This document shows positions 34,505-43,832 of a DNA stretch of 64,000 nucleotides, in pieces. A program made the translations under genes and the position numbers. Source of the stretch: JBHYDC01 sp051861205 (GTDB lineage: Bacteria > Pseudomonadota > Alphaproteobacteria > Rhizobiales > Pleomorphomonadaceae); assembly GCA_051861205.1 (NCBI GenBank), contig JBHYDC010000019.1, positions 21,289-85,288 on the forward strand. The letters are read 5' to 3'. How positions within the stretch are numbered: position 1 is the stretch's first letter; each line of letters starts with the position of its first letter. A model generated the notes under the pieces. It searched no databases. It was not told the origin of the DNA and worked only from the letters and a program-made list of their open reading frames with translations.

Positions 34505-36184
34505 ATGATGGTTTCTCCGGCTGTCCTACCGCAGCGCAGCACTGCTTTTGATGCCTACGCCCGGGCCTTCCGCTGGCAGGTTCCCCCGCGCCTCAACATC
34601 GGCGTCGATGTTTCCGACCGCTGGGCCGCCGTCGATCCCGCACGCCCGGCCATCATCCAGCACCGCGCCGACGGCCCGCCCGAGGTCGCCACCTTCGGCG
34701 ATCTGTCGCACCGCTCGAACCGCCTCGCCAATGCGCTTGCCGCGCATGGCGTCCAGCGCGGCGACCGGGTGGCGATCCTCCTGCCGCAGTCGATCGCAGC
34801 CGTTCTTGGCCATATCGCGGTCTACAAGATGGGTGCGGTCGCGCTGCCCCTGTCGATCCTGTTCGGCGCCGAAGCGCTGGAATACCGGCTGAAGCGCGCC
34901 GGCGTGAAGGCGATCATCACGTCGGCCGCCTCCACGGAGCGCATCGCCCCCCTCCGCGACCGCCTGCCGGACCTATCCCTCGTCATCGCCGTCGACGGGG
35001 AGGGCCCCGGCGCTCTTTCTTTCGACCGCCTCCTCGAGGCCGCCTCCGACCGCTTCGCCCCGGCTGAAACCGGTCCGCGCGATCCGGCCTTGATGATCTT
35101 CACCTCCGGCACTACCGGCATGCCGAAGCCTGCTATGCACGGCCATAGCGTGCTCCTCGGCCATCTCCCCGGCATCAATCTGGCGCAAGATACACTCGGC
35201 CGCGCCGGCGATGCGATGTGGACGCCGGCCGACTGGGCCTGGGCCGGCGGCCTCCTCAACGCGCTGCTGCCCGCCCTTCACGCTGGCGTGCCCGTGCTCG
35301 CCCATCGCTTCGAGCGATTCGATCCCGAGCTTGCCGCCGCGCTGATGTCGCAGCACCGCATTACAAACGCCTTCCTGCCGCCCACGGCCCTCAAGCTGAT
35401 GCGCCTCGTCCCCGGCATCGGCCGTCGCCATCCGCTTGTCCTGCGCGCCATCGGCTCGGCCGGCGAATCGCTTGGCCGTGAAGCCTATGAATGGTCGCGA
35501 TCAGAGTTCGGCCTTCCCGTCAACGAGTTCTACGGCCAGACCGAGTGCAACGCCGTCATCGGCTCGGCCCATGCGCTCGGCGTCGGCCGCCCCGGTGCCA
35601 TCGGTAAGGCCACGCCCGGTCACCGCGTCGCCATCCTCGGTGAAGACGGCACGCCCGTTCCCCCCGGCACGCTCGGCCAGATCGCCGTGCGCGCGCCTGA
35701 TCCCGTCATGTTCCTCGGCTATGCCGGCGACCCGGAGGCGACCGCCGCCAAATTCATCGGCGACGTCATGACCACGGGTGATTCCGGCGTGATGGACGAG
35801 GACGGCTACATCGCCTTCGTCGCCCGCGACGACGATGTCATCACATCCGCCGGCTACCGCATCGGCCCCGGCGAGATCGAGGATTGCCTCCTGTCGCATC
35901 CCGCCGTGAAACTTGCCGTCGTCGTCGGCAAACCGGATCCCGTCCGCACCGAAATCGTGAAAGCCTATGTGCAGCTGAGCCCCGGCTTTGCGGCCGATGA
36001 GGGTCTCGCCCGCGCGCTGCAAGCCCACGTCCGCCAGCGTTTGTCCGCCCATGAATATCCCCGCGAAGTCGCCTTCGTCGCGGAAATCCCGATGACCACC
36101 ACCGGCAAGCTCATCCGGCGCGGCTACCGCGACATCGCAGCGTCGGAAGCAGCCAGGGCCGTCAGCGAGCAATCCGCGACTTAA
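34505..36184 (+). CDS. Acyl-CoA synthetase (AMP-forming, AcsA/medium-chain type)
   Basis: 559 residues from the ATG at 34505; a GTG at 34475 is possible and neither has a clear ribosome site. The adenylate-forming fold is complete: P-loop IFTSGTTGMPKPAMHGH, NEFYGQTECN, the hinge segment SAGYRIGPGEIEDCL, and the C-terminal catalytic lysine in TTTGKLIRRGYRD. It activates a short or medium carboxylate as AMP ester and then CoA thioester; the acid is not predictable. The 3' end overlaps the convergent acyltransferase gene by 23 bp. Confidence 0.9.
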   Translation: MMVSPAVLPQRSTAFDAYARAFRWQVPPRLNIGVDVSDRWAAVDPARPAIIQHRADGPPEVATFGDLSHRSNRLANALAAHGVQRGDRVAILLPQSIAAVLGHIAVYKMGAVALPLSILFGAEALEYRLKRAGVKAIITSAASTERIAPLRDRLPDLSLVIAVDGEGPGALSFDRLLEAASDRFAPAETGPRDPALMIFTSGTTGMPKPAMHGHSVLLGHLPGINLAQDTLGRAGDAMWTPADWAWAGGLLNALLPALHAGVPVLAHRFERFDPELAAALMSQHRITNAFLPPTALKLMRLVPGIGRRHPLVLRAIGSAGESLGREAYEWSRSEFGLPVNEFYGQTECNAVIGSAHALGVGRPGAIGKATPGHRVAILGEDGTPVPPGTLGQIAVRAPDPVMFLGYAGDPEATAAKFIGDVMTTGDSGVMDEDGYIAFVARDDDVITSAGYRIGPGEIEDCLLSHPAVKLAVVVGKPDPVRTEIVKAYVQLSPGFAADEGLARALQAHVRQRLSAHEYPREVAFVAEIPMTTTGKLIRRGYRDIAASEAARAVSEQSAT

Positions 36185-37289
36185 GCGACTTTACCGCGCT
36201 CCGCAGCCTTTGAACCCCCGCATGAAGGGCCGCCACCCGTTCGGCAGCCGATGCCTTCGCAGGATCCGCCGCGAAAATCAGCGTGCCCACCCGCATCCGT
36301 CCGGCCCAAAGCCGCTCGATCATGGGATGGCCGGGCGCGGCGAGGCTGTCCACCTCGGCAATCGCCGGGTCCGCGATAAAGCCTGCGGTGGCAAGCCGTA
36401 TAAGCTGCGCGCCGGGCGATGCCGGCGCATAGGCCTCAAGATGCGCGATCTTCCAGATCGCCGCCCGGTCCCTCGCGACAAGCGAGATTAGCACGGCGAT
36501 CACCGCGCCCTCGCGCCGGATCACATCCGCCCGCACCCGTCCGTCCCGGCTGAGCGCCCCGATGAAACTGCGCGCGAAGGCCGTCCGCTCCGGCGCGTCG
36601 GCAAGGCTCGTCCCGCGCCGGCCCTTCCAGCCCGACCGTTCGATGTCCAGAAAGGCGCCAAGCGCCCGCTCCACGTCGCCGGGCGCCGTCGCCACCTCAT
36701 GGGCCGCACCATCGCCGCCCGTCAGCTTGCGCCATTGGCGTTCCATCTCGCGCAGCCGCTTGCCGGAAAGACCCGGCCCCGCCGCCGCGTCGAAGGGCGC
36801 GCCGGCGTCCAGCACCGCCCGCTCATGCACATCGAGCCAGATCGGCCGGATACCGCGCGCCGCCAACGCTTCGCCCAAGAGCCGCGACACCGGGTCGTCC
36901 ATGCCCTGGAACAGCAGTCGAACCACCGGCGCCAGCCCCGCCATCGCCGCGATCAGCGCGCCTGCGGCCTCCGGCTCGCCCCGGCGGATCAGCGGCGTCC
37001 CGCGCGGCCCGTAATGGCTCCAAAACCCGTCCGCCACCGCCGGTCCCAGCGGCCCGAGCGGCCGAGCGACGCGGGCCACCGCCAGCCCGATCAGCCGCTC
37101 GCCCCGAAACGCCCGCACCACCTGCCACGCCGCCCGCTCGATCGTGCCCGCCGCTGCCGCCAGCATGTCCGGCCCGGCGAACAGGTTTTCGACAACCGCA
37201 TCCCCGGCGAGCGCGCGCCACGATCCGCCGTCCTCCAGCACCCGCTCCAGCGTCACGATATCGGTTCGGATCGGCGGATGCGGCGTCAC
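36162..37289 (-). CDS. BioF2/FemAB-like GNAT acyltransferase, paired with a flippase
   Basis: 375 residues from GTG 37289, which overlaps the flippase stop codon as GTGA. The protein is a tandem GNAT-fold acyltransferase of the kind called BioF2-like or CelD-like: GLSGKRLREMERQWRKL in the middle is the family motif, followed by AFLDIERSGWKGRRGTSL. Such proteins often modify exopolysaccharides or cell-surface glycans. The coupling with a polysaccharide flippase supports that role. The C-terminus ends in a basic helix. Confidence 0.8.
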   Translation of the reverse strand: MTPHPPIRTDIVTLERVLEDGGSWRALAGDAVVENLFAGPDMLAAAAGTIERAAWQVVRAFRGERLIGLAVARVARPLGPLGPAVADGFWSHYGPRGTPLIRRGEPEAAGALIAAMAGLAPVVRLLFQGMDDPVSRLLGEALAARGIRPIWLDVHERAVLDAGAPFDAAAGPGLSGKRLREMERQWRKLTGGDGAAHEVATAPGDVERALGAFLDIERSGWKGRRGTSLADAPERTAFARSFIGALSRDGRVRADVIRREGAVIAVLISLVARDRAAIWKIAHLEAYAPASPGAQLIRLATAGFIADPAIAEVDSLAAPGHPMIERLWAGRMRVGTLIFAADPAKASAAERVAALHAGVQRLRSAVKSLKSRIAR

Positions 37290-38704
37290 GGCACCGGATC
37301 CCTCGCCGCTATAGGCCGAGCAGGTGCCGGGCGCCCCAATCCAAACACCCAAACGCGGAACCCGAACCGCCGCCGCACGGCCGCCGCGATCAGAACCGTC
37401 TCCACCACCATGGCGATCGTGGTCGCCGCCGCGGCGCCCGGCAGTCCGAACAGCGGGATAAGCACCAGATTGAGCGCCACATTCACCGCCAGCGCCGCCC
37501 CGAAAACCGCCGCCACCAGCGTCTGCGAACCGGCCATGCTCAGCAGCATCTCCACCGGGCCGATCGAGGCGCGCGCCAGAATGCCGATCACCAGGATCGC
37601 CAGAACGCCCGTTCCGCCCGTGAAATCCTTCCCGAACAGCGAGAGCAGCAGCTCGCTCGACGCCATCACCCCGATCGCCACGGCAAGCGAAGGCCAGAAC
37701 GACCAGCGCACCGAGGCGTGAACCATCGCCACCAGCGCGGCCGGCTCGCCCGCGTGATAATGATGGGAAAAGCGCGGCCCGCTCGCCGCCCGCACCGCGT
37801 AATAAACGAAATGCACAAGCGCCAGCGTCTTCGTCGCTGCGTAATAGACTGCCACGTCGTCCGGTGTGCCGAAATACGAAACCATCACCACGTCCACCGA
37901 CGTGAGCAGCATATAGAACCCATCCGAAAGCAGGATCGGCAGCGAAACCGCAAGCCAGATCCGCATGTCATAGGTATGCGGTGCCGGCTCCACCACGCGC
38001 CGTGTCCTCCGCTCCACAAGGGCAAGCTGGATCAGCGCCGTCGCCCAGCTCGCCCCGATTGCGGCGAGGCAGGCGGTCTTTGCCGTCATTGGCCAATCCA
38101 TAAGCCGCGCGATCATAATGCCGGCAAGGATCGCGAGCGGGCGCCAGATGTAGGTCGGTCCAAAGGCCAGCCCCACCCAGTTGAACGAACGGGCAACGCC
38201 GTCTTGAACCTCCGTCAGGCAGAACATCGGCAGGCATATCGCGCCAAGCAGGATCGGAATCACATAGCTGCGCTCCACCAGCCCCGGTAGCATCAGCACC
38301 GCCGCCACGCCGATCGCCGCAAGCAGGGTGGAAAACCCCATCGCCATCAAGCGGCCGGTGCGGATCACGCCCCATAGCCGCCCGATCTCGCCGCGCGCCC
38401 GATACTCCGGGATGAAGCGGATGACGGCGCTTGAAAATCCAAGATTGCCGATCTGGCTGAGGATCGTGATCCAGACATAGACGACCACGAAGATCCCGTA
38501 TTCGAAAATCCCCATCCAGCGTGCCAGCAGGATCTGGAGGAGATAAGCGATCGCCGCCCCGGCCACCCGAAGCGCGAAGGCGGATACGGCCGTCCGTCCT
38601 GCCGCGCGCTGATCGCCCGGCAAACCTGCGAGCGCGGCCTCGACCCGCGCCGCAAGGGCGCGGGGAACCAGGGCTCGCACTCTCGCCGTCCAGTCCGCCA
38701 TCAC
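37286..38704 (-). CDS. Polysaccharide flippase (Wzx/MATE-like)
   Basis: 472 residues with about 12-14 predicted membrane helices, the first pair at 45-70 and 75-100 (ILARWMGIFEYGIF). It belongs to the MOP superfamily of lipid-linked oligosaccharide flippases: FSSAVIRFIPEYRARGE and the C-terminal polysaccharide synthesis-type domain are recognisable. It would move a lipid-linked glycan across the inner membrane. The next gene is a translationally coupled acyltransferase, which may act on the same glycan. No glycosyltransferases are in the window. Confidence 0.87.
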   Translation of the reverse strand: MMADWTARVRALVPRALAARVEAALAGLPGDQRAAGRTAVSAFALRVAGAAIAYLLQILLARWMGIFEYGIFVVVYVWITILSQIGNLGFSSAVIRFIPEYRARGEIGRLWGVIRTGRLMAMGFSTLLAAIGVAAVLMLPGLVERSYVIPILLGAICLPMFCLTEVQDGVARSFNWVGLAFGPTYIWRPLAILAGIMIARLMDWPMTAKTACLAAIGASWATALIQLALVERRTRRVVEPAPHTYDMRIWLAVSLPILLSDGFYMLLTSVDVVMVSYFGTPDDVAVYYAATKTLALVHFVYYAVRAASGPRFSHHYHAGEPAALVAMVHASVRWSFWPSLAVAIGVMASSELLLSLFGKDFTGGTGVLAILVIGILARASIGPVEMLLSMAGSQTLVAAVFGAALAVNVALNLVLIPLFGLPGAAAATTIAMVVETVLIAAAVRRRFGFRVWVFGLGRPAPARPIAARDPVP

Positions 38705-38910
38705 CCCGTCATCGCTCCGATCGGCCGGCTTTCACCAGCCTTAATGGACGGATACTCTAATGGAGGAGCGTTAAATTTCCGCCCTTGGGGCTCAGGCCCA
38801 GGGAAGATTTGAAAAGAGATACCGGTCGCGATGCTGATGTTTAGTAATACTTAAGCGGCAGGCCCTACATTTTTTCTCAATAGATAGCTCTACTGGAGAT
38901 TGGCTCGATT

Positions 38911-40914
38911 ATGGCAGTCAAGCCGGAAGTTGTAGGCGCAAGCGCCCGTTCTGTTTCGATTCGCACCAAGATTGTCGCCACCTCCGTTATCTGGTTGATC
39001 GGCCTCGGCATCATTGCAGGCGCGTCCGTCTTCGGCGCGGTCACGCTTCAGGACGCGCACGAACGAACCGAAGCGGCCGACGTCTTGTCCGGCTTGGTCG
39101 AAACCACACGGGCCATCACCTACAATCTGATGGCCGAGGAGCGCGCCTTCCTGCTCGAACCCACGCAGGAGAAAGCCGCTCGGATTGCCGAAATCATCGC
39201 ATCGAGCGGCACAACCATTGCGGCTGTCAACGAAAGCGCCGCGCGCCTTGGGCTTGCCCCCACCACAACCGACGAACTCGGCAAGATCATTGCCGGTATC
39301 AAGGCAGAGTTCGTCAACCTCAAGGACATTCAGCAGAGGATCGGCTACGGCAAGGAAGAAGGCAGCATCGGCGCCCTCTTCGCCGCGCAGAGCGCACTCG
39401 GCGTCAACCTCAACAAGATTTCAAAGAGCGGCCAGAATCCGGCGACGGTTCGCGTCGCGCAGGCGGTTGCGCAAATGAACCAGGCGCGCGCCGAATACAT
39501 GCTGGCCGCCGATGATATCAGTCGCGGCGCCTTCGATGCCGCCATCGGGCGGTTTGAACGCCAACTCGGTACCGCCGAGGTGGACGCCGCCGGCAAGACC
39601 GACCTCAGCAACCTGGCAAAACTCTATCAGGAAGCGTTCACCGCCTACACGCTCGACCGGACCGAAATCGTCCGTTCGATCGACCGCATCGGCCTCGCCT
39701 TCGATCTCGTCGGCCCCGTCACCACTCAGATCCAGGCCGCCGCCACAGAGGTGAAGGCGTCCGTGCAGGCTGAATTGTCGGCCACGCGCAGCGCCATCTT
39801 CCTCTTCGTGGGCGCCGGCTCGCTCGTCACGGCCGCGCTCGGCCTTGGCATCAGCGTCGTGATCGGCCTTGGCATCACCCGCCCGCTCGGCGGCCTGCAA
39901 GCCACGATGGAGCGTCTGTCACGCGGCGAGGAAGCCGTCATCGCCGGCACCGGGCGGCGCGACGAAATCGGCAGCATGGCCCGCGCCGTCGCCGTCTTCC
40001 GCGATAGCGCGCTCGCCCGTGTTCGCCTGGAAGAGGCCGCCCGCCGCGCCGCCGCCGACCAGATCGACCGTCAGCGCGTCGTCGATGCCGCCGTCACCGG
40101 CTTCCGCGCTGACGTCCAGTCCCTCACCGCCTCCGTTGCCGCCACGATGAACGATATGCGGGCCACGGCGGGCCACCTCACCGGCATCGCCGCCACAACG
40201 GCCGGGCGGGCGGATGATGCGGCCTCCGCATCGCGCGCCGCATCCACCAAAGTGTCCATCGTCGCCGCCTCCGCCGAGGAACTCACCGCCTCCATCGCGG
40301 AAATTTCCCAGCAGATCACTCGCACCACGTCGATCGTGTCGGAAGCCACCCAGCGCGCCCGCGTCACCAATCAGCGCGTCGCCGAACTGGCCGAATCGGC
40401 CTCCAAGGTGGGGCAGGTCGTCACGCTCATCCAGTCCATCGCCGAACAGACCAACCTCCTCGCCCTCAACGCCACCATCGAAGCGGCTCGCGCCGGAGAC
40501 GCCGGGCGCGGCTTCGCCGTCGTCGCCACCGAGGTGAAGAACCTCGCCACGCAAACCGCCCGCGCCACCGAGCAGATCGCCCTTCAGATCGGCGACATCC
40601 AGTCCTCAACCATCGAGGCGGTTGCCGCCATCCATGGCATTTCCGAAACGATGGAAGAGGTGAACCGCACCACCGGCAGCATAGCCGCCGCCGCCGAGGA
40701 GCAGGGCGCCGCCACCGCCGAAATCAGCCGGAACGTCTCCGAGGCTTCATCCGATACGCTGCGGGTTTCCCAGAATGTGGCGGGGGTAACCGACGCCGTC
40801 GGCGCAACCTCGCGGTCCGCCGACGCGGTCGAAACCGCCGCCGCCACGGTCGTCAACAGCGCCCGCCAACTCGAACAGACGATCGAGCGCTTCTTGGCCA
40901 ACGTTGCGGCATAA
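38911..40914 (+). CDS. Methyl-accepting chemotaxis protein
   Basis: 667 residues: membrane helix about 22-48, a helical periplasmic sensor of ~235 residues, a second membrane helix about 290-315, HAMP about 316-370, and the signalling domain to the end. The tip is EQTNLLALNATIEAARAGDA with GRGFAVVATEVKNLA, as in all chemoreceptors. The ligand domain looks like a CHASE3/4HB-type bundle. No cheA/cheW genes are in the window. No pentapeptide tether is seen at the C-terminus (ERFLANVAA). Confidence 0.93.
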   Translation: MAVKPEVVGASARSVSIRTKIVATSVIWLIGLGIIAGASVFGAVTLQDAHERTEAADVLSGLVETTRAITYNLMAEERAFLLEPTQEKAARIAEIIASSGTTIAAVNESAARLGLAPTTTDELGKIIAGIKAEFVNLKDIQQRIGYGKEEGSIGALFAAQSALGVNLNKISKSGQNPATVRVAQAVAQMNQARAEYMLAADDISRGAFDAAIGRFERQLGTAEVDAAGKTDLSNLAKLYQEAFTAYTLDRTEIVRSIDRIGLAFDLVGPVTTQIQAAATEVKASVQAELSATRSAIFLFVGAGSLVTAALGLGISVVIGLGITRPLGGLQATMERLSRGEEAVIAGTGRRDEIGSMARAVAVFRDSALARVRLEEAARRAAADQIDRQRVVDAAVTGFRADVQSLTASVAATMNDMRATAGHLTGIAATTAGRADDAASASRAASTKVSIVAASAEELTASIAEISQQITRTTSIVSEATQRARVTNQRVAELAESASKVGQVVTLIQSIAEQTNLLALNATIEAARAGDAGRGFAVVATEVKNLATQTARATEQIALQIGDIQSSTIEAVAAIHGISETMEEVNRTTGSIAAAAEEQGAATAEISRNVSEASSDTLRVSQNVAGVTDAVGATSRSADAVETAAATVVNSARQLEQTIERFLANVAA

Positions 40915-41013
40915 GGTCGAAGCCGCGCTGAACGCTGTCCCCTCGCTGCCGGCAGTGGCGTCCAAGCGGCGGCCGGAGTCGGTTGGCGATGGCGTGCTCA
41001 AACGCCGTCCTGC

Positions 41014-42234
41014 TCAGGTTGCCGCTTCCATCAGCATCTGCCCGTGCAGCGCCGTTTCAATGGCCGTGTAAAGTTCACGCGGCGTGAATGGCTTTCGCAC
41101 ATGGCCGGCGATCGCCGCCGCCGGCACCCGCGCCATCCCGCTGACCGCGACGACGGGCGGAAGGCGGTCGCCGAACTTCTCCGTCAGCCGGAACAGCACG
41201 TCCGCCCCCGTTTCCTGCGGCAAAGACCAATCCAGCAGCACCAGATCGGGCTCGCCCGTCCCGGCGATCACCATCGCCTCCTCCCCGGAGGCGGCCGTCG
41301 TCACGTGCATCCCGAAGGATGTCAGAACCGTCGTCATCAGCATGCACGACACGCTGCTGTCATCCACCACGAGCACGCTGATACCGGCCAACGGCGAAGC
41401 GGCGGGCGGACTGGTCATCCTGTCCAGCGCTGCTACCGCCGCAGCTTTGGCCGGCGCTGCCGTTTCGCTCTTGCGGCGTTTGGCTCGCGGCCGCTTGGCA
41501 GCCTGCGGCACGCTTTGCACCGCCGCATCGACCGGCAGTTCCAGCCGCGCCCGTGTACCGCCCGGCTCCCGCGCTTCCAGCGTCAAGCTTCCGCCCAGCG
41601 CCTCCGCGATCCGCGATGAGATCCAAAGCCCAAGCCCCGCCCCTTGTCCCCGGCCGGTGCCGAACGGCTCGATGTCGTAGCCCGCCGGCAGGCCCGATCC
41701 GTCGTCCGAAACATCGAAGATCACCCGCCCCGGCTCTGCGCCCGCCGCAACCGAAAGCTCGATCCGGCAGTCGGCCGACGCCTTGGCCGCGTTCGCCACC
41801 AAATTGAACAGGATCTGTTGGATCCGCCCCTTGTCGGCAATGATGGCCGCAGGCGCGCCCGGATCGATCGTCACGCCAACGCGCCGTTCGGCCCCGTCCA
41901 GCGTCGGCATCCAAAGGCTGCACAGCGCGTCGAGCAGATCTTTCGGCGCGAAGGGTTCCGGCGTCACGCGAAGTCGCCCCGTGCCAAGGCTCCCCTCCGC
42001 CACCAGATCCTCCGCAATACCGAGAACATGGGCGCCCGCCAGCCGGATCAACTCCACGAGGTGGCGGTCGGCGGGTGCCAGATCGCGCTCCAGCAGCAAC
42101 TCCGCAAGGGTCGACATCACACCGAGCGGCCCGCGAATCTCATGGCCCAGGATCGCCAATTCGCGCGGTTCAAGCGAAGACCGCCGGCCCCCGCGAGCCC
42201 GTCTCGTGTGCCCCGCCTTTTGATCGTCGGTCAT
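41014..42234 (-). CDS. Soluble hybrid histidine kinase (HisKA-HATPase-REC)
   Basis: 406 residues, no membrane segment or PAS sensor. HisKA H-box ELAILGHEIRGPLGVM is near residues 26-41; the ATPase domain has N-box LFNLVANAAKA and G-boxes SDDGSGL and GQGAGLGLWI; a ~40-residue linker rich in Lys, Arg and Ala follows; REC (about 287-400) has LVVDD, the phospho-Asp in VLLDWSLP and the conserved Lys in VRKPF. Input probably comes from a separate protein. It lies tail to tail with the chemoreceptor, but is not a CheA. Confidence 0.9.
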   Translation of the reverse strand: MTDDQKAGHTRRARGGRRSSLEPRELAILGHEIRGPLGVMSTLAELLLERDLAPADRHLVELIRLAGAHVLGIAEDLVAEGSLGTGRLRVTPEPFAPKDLLDALCSLWMPTLDGAERRVGVTIDPGAPAAIIADKGRIQQILFNLVANAAKASADCRIELSVAAGAEPGRVIFDVSDDGSGLPAGYDIEPFGTGRGQGAGLGLWISSRIAEALGGSLTLEAREPGGTRARLELPVDAAVQSVPQAAKRPRAKRRKSETAAPAKAAAVAALDRMTSPPAASPLAGISVLVVDDSSVSCMLMTTVLTSFGMHVTTAASGEEAMVIAGTGEPDLVLLDWSLPQETGADVLFRLTEKFGDRLPPVVAVSGMARVPAAAIAGHVRKPFTPRELYTAIETALHGQMLMEAAT

Positions 42235-42558
42235 TATGGACCCTAGCTATGCAATTCTTCCAATCAATTCTATCTCGGCAGGCTTTACACGGGGTTTAAA
42301 GTCGGCCCTTTTTTCCGCGAAACGAGCACAGCGCGGGCCTATGATCGCCACGAAATCCGGACGGCCGTCAGCATTCTCCCGCTGCACGCCCCGTCCGACC
42401 GTTGACGCCGCCGATCCGCCCATTATAGTCGCGCCGCGTCGCCGAAGCGGCGAAACGGGTTGGCGCGGCAGATCGAAAAAGAAGCGGCGCCGGATCGGTT
42501 GAAAACGCGCTCAGTGCAGTATAGATGCAAGGCGCGCGAAAGGTCCGGCGGCAAAAAT
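42235..42558. other. 324-bp gap with the tRNA-Leu promoter
   Basis: No protein gene is supported. The stretch holds the promoter of the hybrid kinase on the minus strand and that of the tRNA gene on the plus strand. TTGAAA at 42499-42504 and TATAGA at 42520-42525 are 15 bases apart, short of the ideal 17, and would start RNA about 26 bp before the mature tRNA. Confidence 0.45.
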
Positions 42559-42643
42559 GCGGGCGTGGTGAAACTGGTAGACGCGCGGGACTCAAAATCC
42601 CGTTCCGAAAGGAGTGTCGGTTCGACCCCGACCGCCCGCACCA
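42559..42643 (+). tRNA. tRNA-Leu (anticodon CAA)
   Basis: The acceptor arms GCGGGCG (42559-42565) and CGCCCGC (42633-42639) pair perfectly, with A as discriminator at 42640 and an encoded CCA at 42641-42643. The anticodon stem CGGGA/TCCCG encloses CTCAAAA, giving CAA, which reads UUG. A long variable arm (GTTCCGAAAGGAGTGTC region) and the T-arm GGTTCGACCCC mark it as type II leucine tRNA. The total is 85 bases. Confidence 0.97.
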
Positions 42644-42766
42644 CCTGTTGAGAGCATCCCCTCACTGGGATTTCCGCTCGAACATCGATCGACAGACCCA
42701 GCGTCGTCTTCGATCGAAAGCCAGTCCGGATTAACCGCGAAGCCCGCGCCGCCGGTCACGAGCGCC

Positions 42767-42787
42767 CGTTTTCAACCAGCCGATGAT
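42767..42787. repeat. Direct repeat, left copy (21 bp)
   Basis: The 21 bases from 42767 are identical to 43833-43853 (the last 20 read GTTTTCAACCAGCCGATGAT). The left copy starts 124 bp after the tRNA-Leu gene. The two copies bracket the NIPSNAP-Lrp pair. On the minus strand the repeat reads as IIGWLKT, so it may be a remnant of a coding end. Confidence 0.7.
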
Positions 42788-42865
42788 GATGCTCTGCGTT
42801 GCAGGCACTCATTAGGTGCATTCCGGCGGACGACGCGCGCTAGGTCCCGGTCAACGCCCCTGGGA

Positions 42866-43204
42866 TTAGCCTGGATCGTCACTCGATGCCGGCGCCATGG
42901 GCAGGCCAACGGGACGCAGAAAGCTGCGGTCGTGCCGCCTGATGCAACGCGTCTCCCGCGCGAATTCATAGGCCCGCTGGCATTCCGGGTCCTCCGCGCT
43001 CGCCTTCCGATAGGTCTCGTAAGCGGCAAGACTGGGAAAGGAAAAAAGGGCCGCCGCTATGTCGCTTGCACTCTCATGCGGCAGAAAATAGCCGTGGTGT
43101 GTTCCCCCGAAGCGGTTCACCAGCGGCACCCACCTCTCGGCGTAGGTCTGGAATTCGGGAATGCGATCAGGGTCCAATTCATAACGGATGTAGCAGGTGA
43201 CCAT
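42866..43204 (-). CDS. NIPSNAP-family small protein
   Basis: 112 residues, an alpha/beta dimeric-barrel fold of the NIPSNAP type: VTCYIRYELDPDRIPEFQTY at the N-terminus, then FGGTHHGYFLPHE and YRKASAEDPECQRAYEFA. Members are small cytosolic proteins whose reaction is mostly unknown. It lies divergently from an Lrp-type regulator gene with a 162-bp shared promoter region, which suggests the regulator controls it. Both genes lie inside the 21-bp direct repeats. Confidence 0.82.
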   Translation of the reverse strand: MVTCYIRYELDPDRIPEFQTYAERWVPLVNRFGGTHHGYFLPHESASDIAAALFSFPSLAAYETYRKASAEDPECQRAYEFARETRCIRRHDRSFLRPVGLPMAPASSDDPG

Positions 43205-43320
43205 TCGCGCCGAGCCTCAAATCCGAACAAAAAACGCCGTTCAAAGAAAAAAAACGAACAAAATCTTGTAAGCGACACTTAAACAGAATGTCAAACGGAG
43301 TAGCTTGACCGGCGATGCCC

Positions 43321-43344
43321 GCGCATTTAGGCCTGATTATGCGC
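43321..43344. promoter_or_regulatory. Inverted repeat upstream of the Lrp-type regulator
   Basis: GCGCAT and ATGCGC flank a 12-base spacer, 23-46 bp before the regulator start codon. The size fits an Lrp/AsnC operator for autoregulation and control of the divergent NIPSNAP gene; the assignment is inferred. Confidence 0.4.
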
Positions 43345-43366
43345 GAGACAAAAGCGGAGCTACGCC

Positions 43367-43822
43367 ATGGACGACATCGACAGGCGCATTGTCGCCCTGC
43401 TTCAGCGCGATGCGCGTCGCCCCTATGCCGATATTGGTGCCGAGGTCGATCTCGCGGCCTCGTCCGTCAACGACCGAATTCGCAAGTTGATTGCCCAAGG
43501 TGTGCTGCGGGGTTGGACCGTCGCGGTCGACCCTCTCGCTCTGGGATATGATGTCCTGGCCTTCGTGCACGTGCTTCTCGATCGCCCGGACCGCGCGCCC
43601 GATTTCTTGGAGAGGGTCAACAAGCTGTCCCAGATCCAGGAGTGCCATCACACGACGGGCGAGTGGTCCTACCTTCTCAAGGTCCGGGCCCTCTCCACGC
43701 GTGACCTGGAAACCTTCCTCGGAACGCGTCTTCAAATCCTGGATGGTGTGATCCGCACTCACACCATCATTGCCTTGTCTTCACCGAAGGAGACGACTTG
43801 GCTCGAACCGGCGCGGCCTTGA
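43367..43822 (+). CDS. Lrp/AsnC family transcriptional regulator
   Basis: 151 residues. The N-terminal HTH (DDIDRRIVALLQRDARRPYADIGAEV, then SSVNDRIRKLIAQGVLRG) is followed by an RAM ligand-binding domain (VLAFVHVLLDRP, ECHHTTGEWSYLLKVRA). It is one of two Lrp proteins in the window and differs from PutR. The likely target is the divergent NIPSNAP gene. The right direct repeat copy starts 10 bp after the stop codon. Confidence 0.92.
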   Translation: MDDIDRRIVALLQRDARRPYADIGAEVDLAASSVNDRIRKLIAQGVLRGWTVAVDPLALGYDVLAFVHVLLDRPDRAPDFLERVNKLSQIQECHHTTGEWSYLLKVRALSTRDLETFLGTRLQILDGVIRTHTIIALSSPKETTWLEPARP

Positions 43823-43832
43823 GTTGCTCGCG

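Noticed and set aside
42559..42643. tRNA-Leu as an island attachment site
   Set aside because: The tRNA 3' end is not duplicated nearby, and no integrase follows; the 21-bp repeat starts 124 bp downstream and is unrelated to the tRNA sequence.
42460..42734. Two short plus-strand frames over the tRNA
   Set aside because: They run through the tRNA-Leu gene, so they are chance frames.
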